In this document: in pieces, positions 4,967 through 6,987 of the stretch
Layout: each line of letters begins with the position of its first letter
Numbering within the stretch: the stretch's first letter is position 1
Source of the DNA: Ilumatobacteraceae bacterium
GTDB lineage: Bacteria; Actinomycetota; Acidimicrobiia; Acidimicrobiales; Ilumatobacteraceae
DNA: 6,987 nt
Assembly: GCA_007117775.1 (NCBI GenBank)
Contig: SKFX01000221.1
Location: forward strand, 1-6,987
Direction of reading: 5' to 3'
Translations under genes and position numbers: made by a program
Notes under the pieces: model-generated
What the model saw: only the letters and a program-made list of their open reading frames with translations
Told to the model about the DNA's origin: nothing
The model's database searches: none

Positions 4967-6820
4967 TCAGGGCTGGGCCGGCACGGCGTCGGTATTGCAG
5001 CCGTTGATGGCCCGCAACGCCGGGAACGGGTTCACCGCTGCGCCACCACCGGGATGGATCTCAAAGTGCAGGTGGGGGATACCGGCGTTGCCGGTCGCCC
5101 CGTTGTAACCGAGGATCTGGCCGGCGCGGACCCGAGTACCGGTCTCGATCCCATCAGCGAATGACTGCAGGTGGGCGTAGAAGAAGTAGGTGCCGTCAGC
5201 CGTGGTCAACCGCAGTGCATTCCCGGCCCGAGATCCCGGGCGGTCATGGATCACACTGGTGATCGTGCCGGACGTGACCGCATAGATATAGCGACCCTCG
5301 GCGGCGATGATGTCGGTGCCCTCATGCAGGCGTCCACCACCGCGAGGTGCATGCCAGGTATCGCTGAAGTGGCAGCGGCCCTGGACGGGGAAGGCCTCGA
5401 GCTCGACCTGGCGGGCAGGGGGAGCGGCCTGGGCGGCAGCTGGTGTCAATCCGAGCGCCTGGGCGGTCTGGTCGGTGATGGTTCCGGTCGCCTGGAGGTT
5501 GTTGGAGCGCTGGAAGTTCATGATCGCTCCAGCAGTCATCGTGCCGAAGATGCCATCGGCCCCGCCGGGGACGTGAGTGCCAGCGTTGATGAGCGCCTGT
5601 TGCATATCGCGGACGCGCGGACCCTGCTCGCCGAAGACCGGGAAGCCGGTGCCGGCCGGCGCTGCGGCCGGAGCTGGCGCCTGGGACGTCGTGTCGACTG
5701 AGACCTCGCTGAGGGCCCGAGCGGTCGGCTCGTTCACCCGGCCGGTCGCCTCGAGGGAGCGTGCCGTCTGGAACTGCTTGAGGGCATTGGCGGTCACCGG
5801 ACCGAAGATGCCGTCGGCGCCACCGCGCACCGCGATGCCTGTCGCCATGAGCTTGCGCTGCAGTTCGGCGACCAACTGACCATTGGAACCAGGTGCGAGT
5901 CCTTCGAGGTGGAGGCGATCACCCGAGGGGGCGGGTGCAGACCCTGAGCCGCCGAGCGCTGCGGCGGTCGCAGCATCGATGGAGCCGGTGACCTCAAGGC
6001 CGCGGTTGGACTGAAACAGGCGAACAGCATTCGCCGTTGCCGGGCCGTAGATGCCATCGGCACCACCGAGGAAGGTGAGCCCGGAGTTCAAGAGTGCCTG
6101 TTGGGCGGCCCGTACACGCGGCCCGGTTGAGCCGACGCTGAGGCCAGCAAAGTCATGATTCGACGACGCAGCACTCGGCGCGCTTTCCGCTGCAGCCGAT
6201 GCTGTGCTGGATGAAGCGGTGGCTCGGGCGGCGAGATGCTGCGCCGTCGCCGCGTCGAGGGTTCCGGTGACGGAGATGCCACGGCCCTCTTGATATGAGC
6301 GCAGACCTGCTGCGGTCATCGGCCCGAAGATGCCGTCCACCGGTCCGACATCAACCCCGACATCGGTCAGCGCCTGCTGCAGTGCAGAGACCGCAGATCC
6401 GGTGGCACCCTGCGAGAGGCCGAGGACCGACGGAGCGACCGAACCGCTTGAGGGGAGCAACGCAGCGCGGGTGGCGTCATTGACGACGCCCGTCGGCATG
6501 AGGCCGCGAGTGAGCTGGAACTCACGCAGCGCCTGGGCGGTCATGGCACCGAATTGGCCATCGGCACCACCGACCACTCGAATACCGGCATCGAGCATCG
6601 CCTGCTGGACGCGGCGGACCTCATCGCCCTGGCTCCCGATCGAAAGGTTCGCCGGTGCAGTGATCATCGCTGGCTGCGGCGCCGCAAGAGCGACGGTGCT
6701 GCTGCTGACCAGCGCGCCGGTCGCGACGACGGCGGCGATCAACCCCGTGCGACGACCACGACGATGGGGGGGAGTGCTGGCCAGGATGGTGTTCTTGTTG
6801 GATTGCAGTTTCTCATTCAC
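4967..6820 (-). CDS. secreted M23 (LytM-type) metallopeptidase with five peptidoglycan-binding repeats
   Basis: A 617-residue exported cell-wall protein. Residues 1-46 form a signal peptide: basic RRGRR at 21-24 region, hydrophobic core at about 27-46, likely cut after ALA (44-46); the twin arginines leave Tat export possible. Five PG_binding_1 repeats follow at about 58-123, 133-196, 225-290, 305-371 and 402-467, each with a GGADGIFGP-like turn, 'TA.AL..FQ' and a closing 'ATG.ld..TA.aL'. Ala/Ser/Pro-rich linkers separate some of them (197-222, 381-400). The C-terminal M23 domain (about 483-600) keeps every Zn and catalytic residue: H499 and D503 (HEGTD), H550 (YAHL), H583 and H585 (HLHFE), so it should be active, probably cutting peptidoglycan cross-link peptides. 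The start is GTG at 6820: an in-frame stop lies close upstream with no other start codon between, and there is no Shine-Dalgarno. Monocistronic, ended by its own terminator. Confidence 0.93.
   Translation of the reverse strand: MNEKLQSNKNTILASTPPHRRGRRTGLIAAVVATGALVSSSTVALAAPQPAMITAPANLSIGSQGDEVRRVQQAMLDAGIRVVGGADGQFGAMTAQALREFQLTRGLMPTGVVNDATRAALLPSSGSVAPSVLGLSQGATGSAVSALQQALTDVGVDVGPVDGIFGPMTAAGLRSYQEGRGISVTGTLDAATAQHLAARATASSSTASAAAESAPSAASSNHDFAGLSVGSTGPRVRAAQQALLNSGLTFLGGADGIYGPATANAVRLFQSNRGLEVTGSIDAATAAALGGSGSAPAPSGDRLHLEGLAPGSNGQLVAELQRKLMATGIAVRGGADGIFGPVTANALKQFQTARSLEATGRVNEPTARALSEVSVDTTSQAPAPAAAPAGTGFPVFGEQGPRVRDMQQALINAGTHVPGGADGIFGTMTAGAIMNFQRSNNLQATGTITDQTAQALGLTPAAAQAAPPARQVELEAFPVQGRCHFSDTWHAPRGGGRLHEGTDIIAAEGRYIYAVTSGTITSVIHDRPGSRAGNALRLTTADGTYFFYAHLQSFADGIETGTRVRAGQILGYNGATGNAGIPHLHFEIHPGGGAAVNPFPALRAINGCNTDAVPAQP
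5420..6649 (-). repeat. five divergent peptidoglycan-binding domain repeats within the M23 gene
   Basis: The coding repeats carry their conserved turn aspartate at residues 87, 162, 255, 336 and 422, so the period varies (75, 93, 81 and 86 residues) with linker length. Four share the turn GGADG; the second has GPVDG. At DNA level the turn shows as recurring ATGCCATCGGCACCACC-like stretches (for example near 5812, 6052 and 6557 on the + strand). They look like old duplications, not recent identical copies. Confidence 0.85.
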
Positions 6821-6878
6821 GAGAGATTGATCGGCCGGGCCGGCACGGACCTTGAGTATTCACCTCGGATCGAGACCG

Positions 6879-6924
6879 TCGGCACTGCCTGACGCCAGGG
6901 CCGAGAGCCCACCTACAGTGCCGA
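6879..6924. promoter_or_regulatory. perfect 9-bp inverted repeat in the divergent intergenic region
   Basis: TCGGCACTG (6879-6887) and CAGTGCCGA (6916-6924) are exact reverse complements separated by 28 bp, so half-sites are 37 bp apart. They lie between two divergently oriented gene starts. A paired operator or a looped regulatory site is possible; the protein that would bind is unknown. Confidence 0.4.
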
Positions 6925-6946
6925 TACGCAGGGGAGATGTGGTGCG

Positions 6947-6987
6947 ATGGCCATCGAAGAGCCGCCAACAGCCCCCTCAAGGAAAAA
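6947..6987 (+). CDS. probable start of an unidentified + strand gene (partial)
   Basis: An AGGGGAG Shine-Dalgarno-like sequence (6930-6936) is followed by ATG at 6947 (10-nt spacing), reading MAIEEPPTAPSRK to the window edge. A GTG at 6942 in another frame has better spacing (5 nt) and reads MRWPSKSRQQPPQGK; both frames are open to the end. The window is too short to choose or to name the product. That a gene starts here is supported by the ribosome binding site and the divergent layout only. Confidence 0.4.
   Translation, partial: MAIEEPPTAPSRK

Noticed and set aside
5171..5701. + strand open frame opposite the M23 peptidase gene
   Set aside because: Antisense shadow of conserved M23 and peptidoglycan-binding codons; no domain is recognisable.
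5420..6649. Regular spaced similarity suggesting a CRISPR or tandem DNA repeat
   Set aside because: The similarity comes from protein-domain repeats of 75-93 codons with diverged DNA, not short identical repeats with unique spacers.
6330..6830. + strand open frame opposite the N-terminal part of the peptidase gene
   Set aside because: Low-complexity Ala/Pro/Thr/Arg product, a shadow of the repeat and signal-peptide coding sequence.

Overview
The window is ordinary high-GC actinobacterial chromosome. I infer Acidimicrobiia (an Ilumatobacter-like lineage) from three things: the high GC, the gene order (DUF151 nuclease, MerR regulator, glycine cleavage genes, which recalls the mycobacterial gcvH-garA-merR-DUF151-merR-gcvB neighbourhood), and the style of the secreted M23 peptidase. 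The taxonomic call is inference; no rRNA or marker gene is present.

Left to right: the last 17 codons of a probable DUF151 bifunctional-nuclease gene (+) are followed by a MerR-family regulator (+) with a strong Shine-Dalgarno sequence. After 21 bp comes gcvT (+), the T protein (aminomethyltransferase) of the glycine cleavage system. gcvT runs tail to tail into gcvP (-), which encodes a full-length one-chain P protein (glycine decarboxylase). The gcvP leader holds a textbook tandem glycine riboswitch (4696-4885, -) in which both aptamers, both P1 stems and the P0 leader-linker helix are visible. Just upstream of it, a strong intrinsic terminator ends the next gene (-), a secreted protein with a signal peptide, five peptidoglycan-binding repeats and a C-terminal M23/LytM metallopeptidase with all catalytic residues. 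The right edge is a divergent intergenic region with a perfect 9-bp inverted repeat and probably the first codons of another + strand gene.

Functionally, GcvT and GcvP act together with GcvH and lipoamide dehydrogenase, neither of which is in the window, to oxidise glycine to CO2, NH3 and methylene-tetrahydrofolate. Here only gcvP lies directly behind the glycine sensor; gcvT appears to be co-transcribed with the MerR regulator. The peptidase is an independent cell-wall gene.

I found no mobile element, CRISPR array, tRNA or rRNA, and no clear sign of a new multi-gene system. The most interesting points are the small-scale regulatory arrangements: the terminator, promoter and riboswitch packed together at 4880-4945, the structured spacer between riboswitch and gcvP start, and the inverted repeats in front of merR and in the right-hand divergent region.
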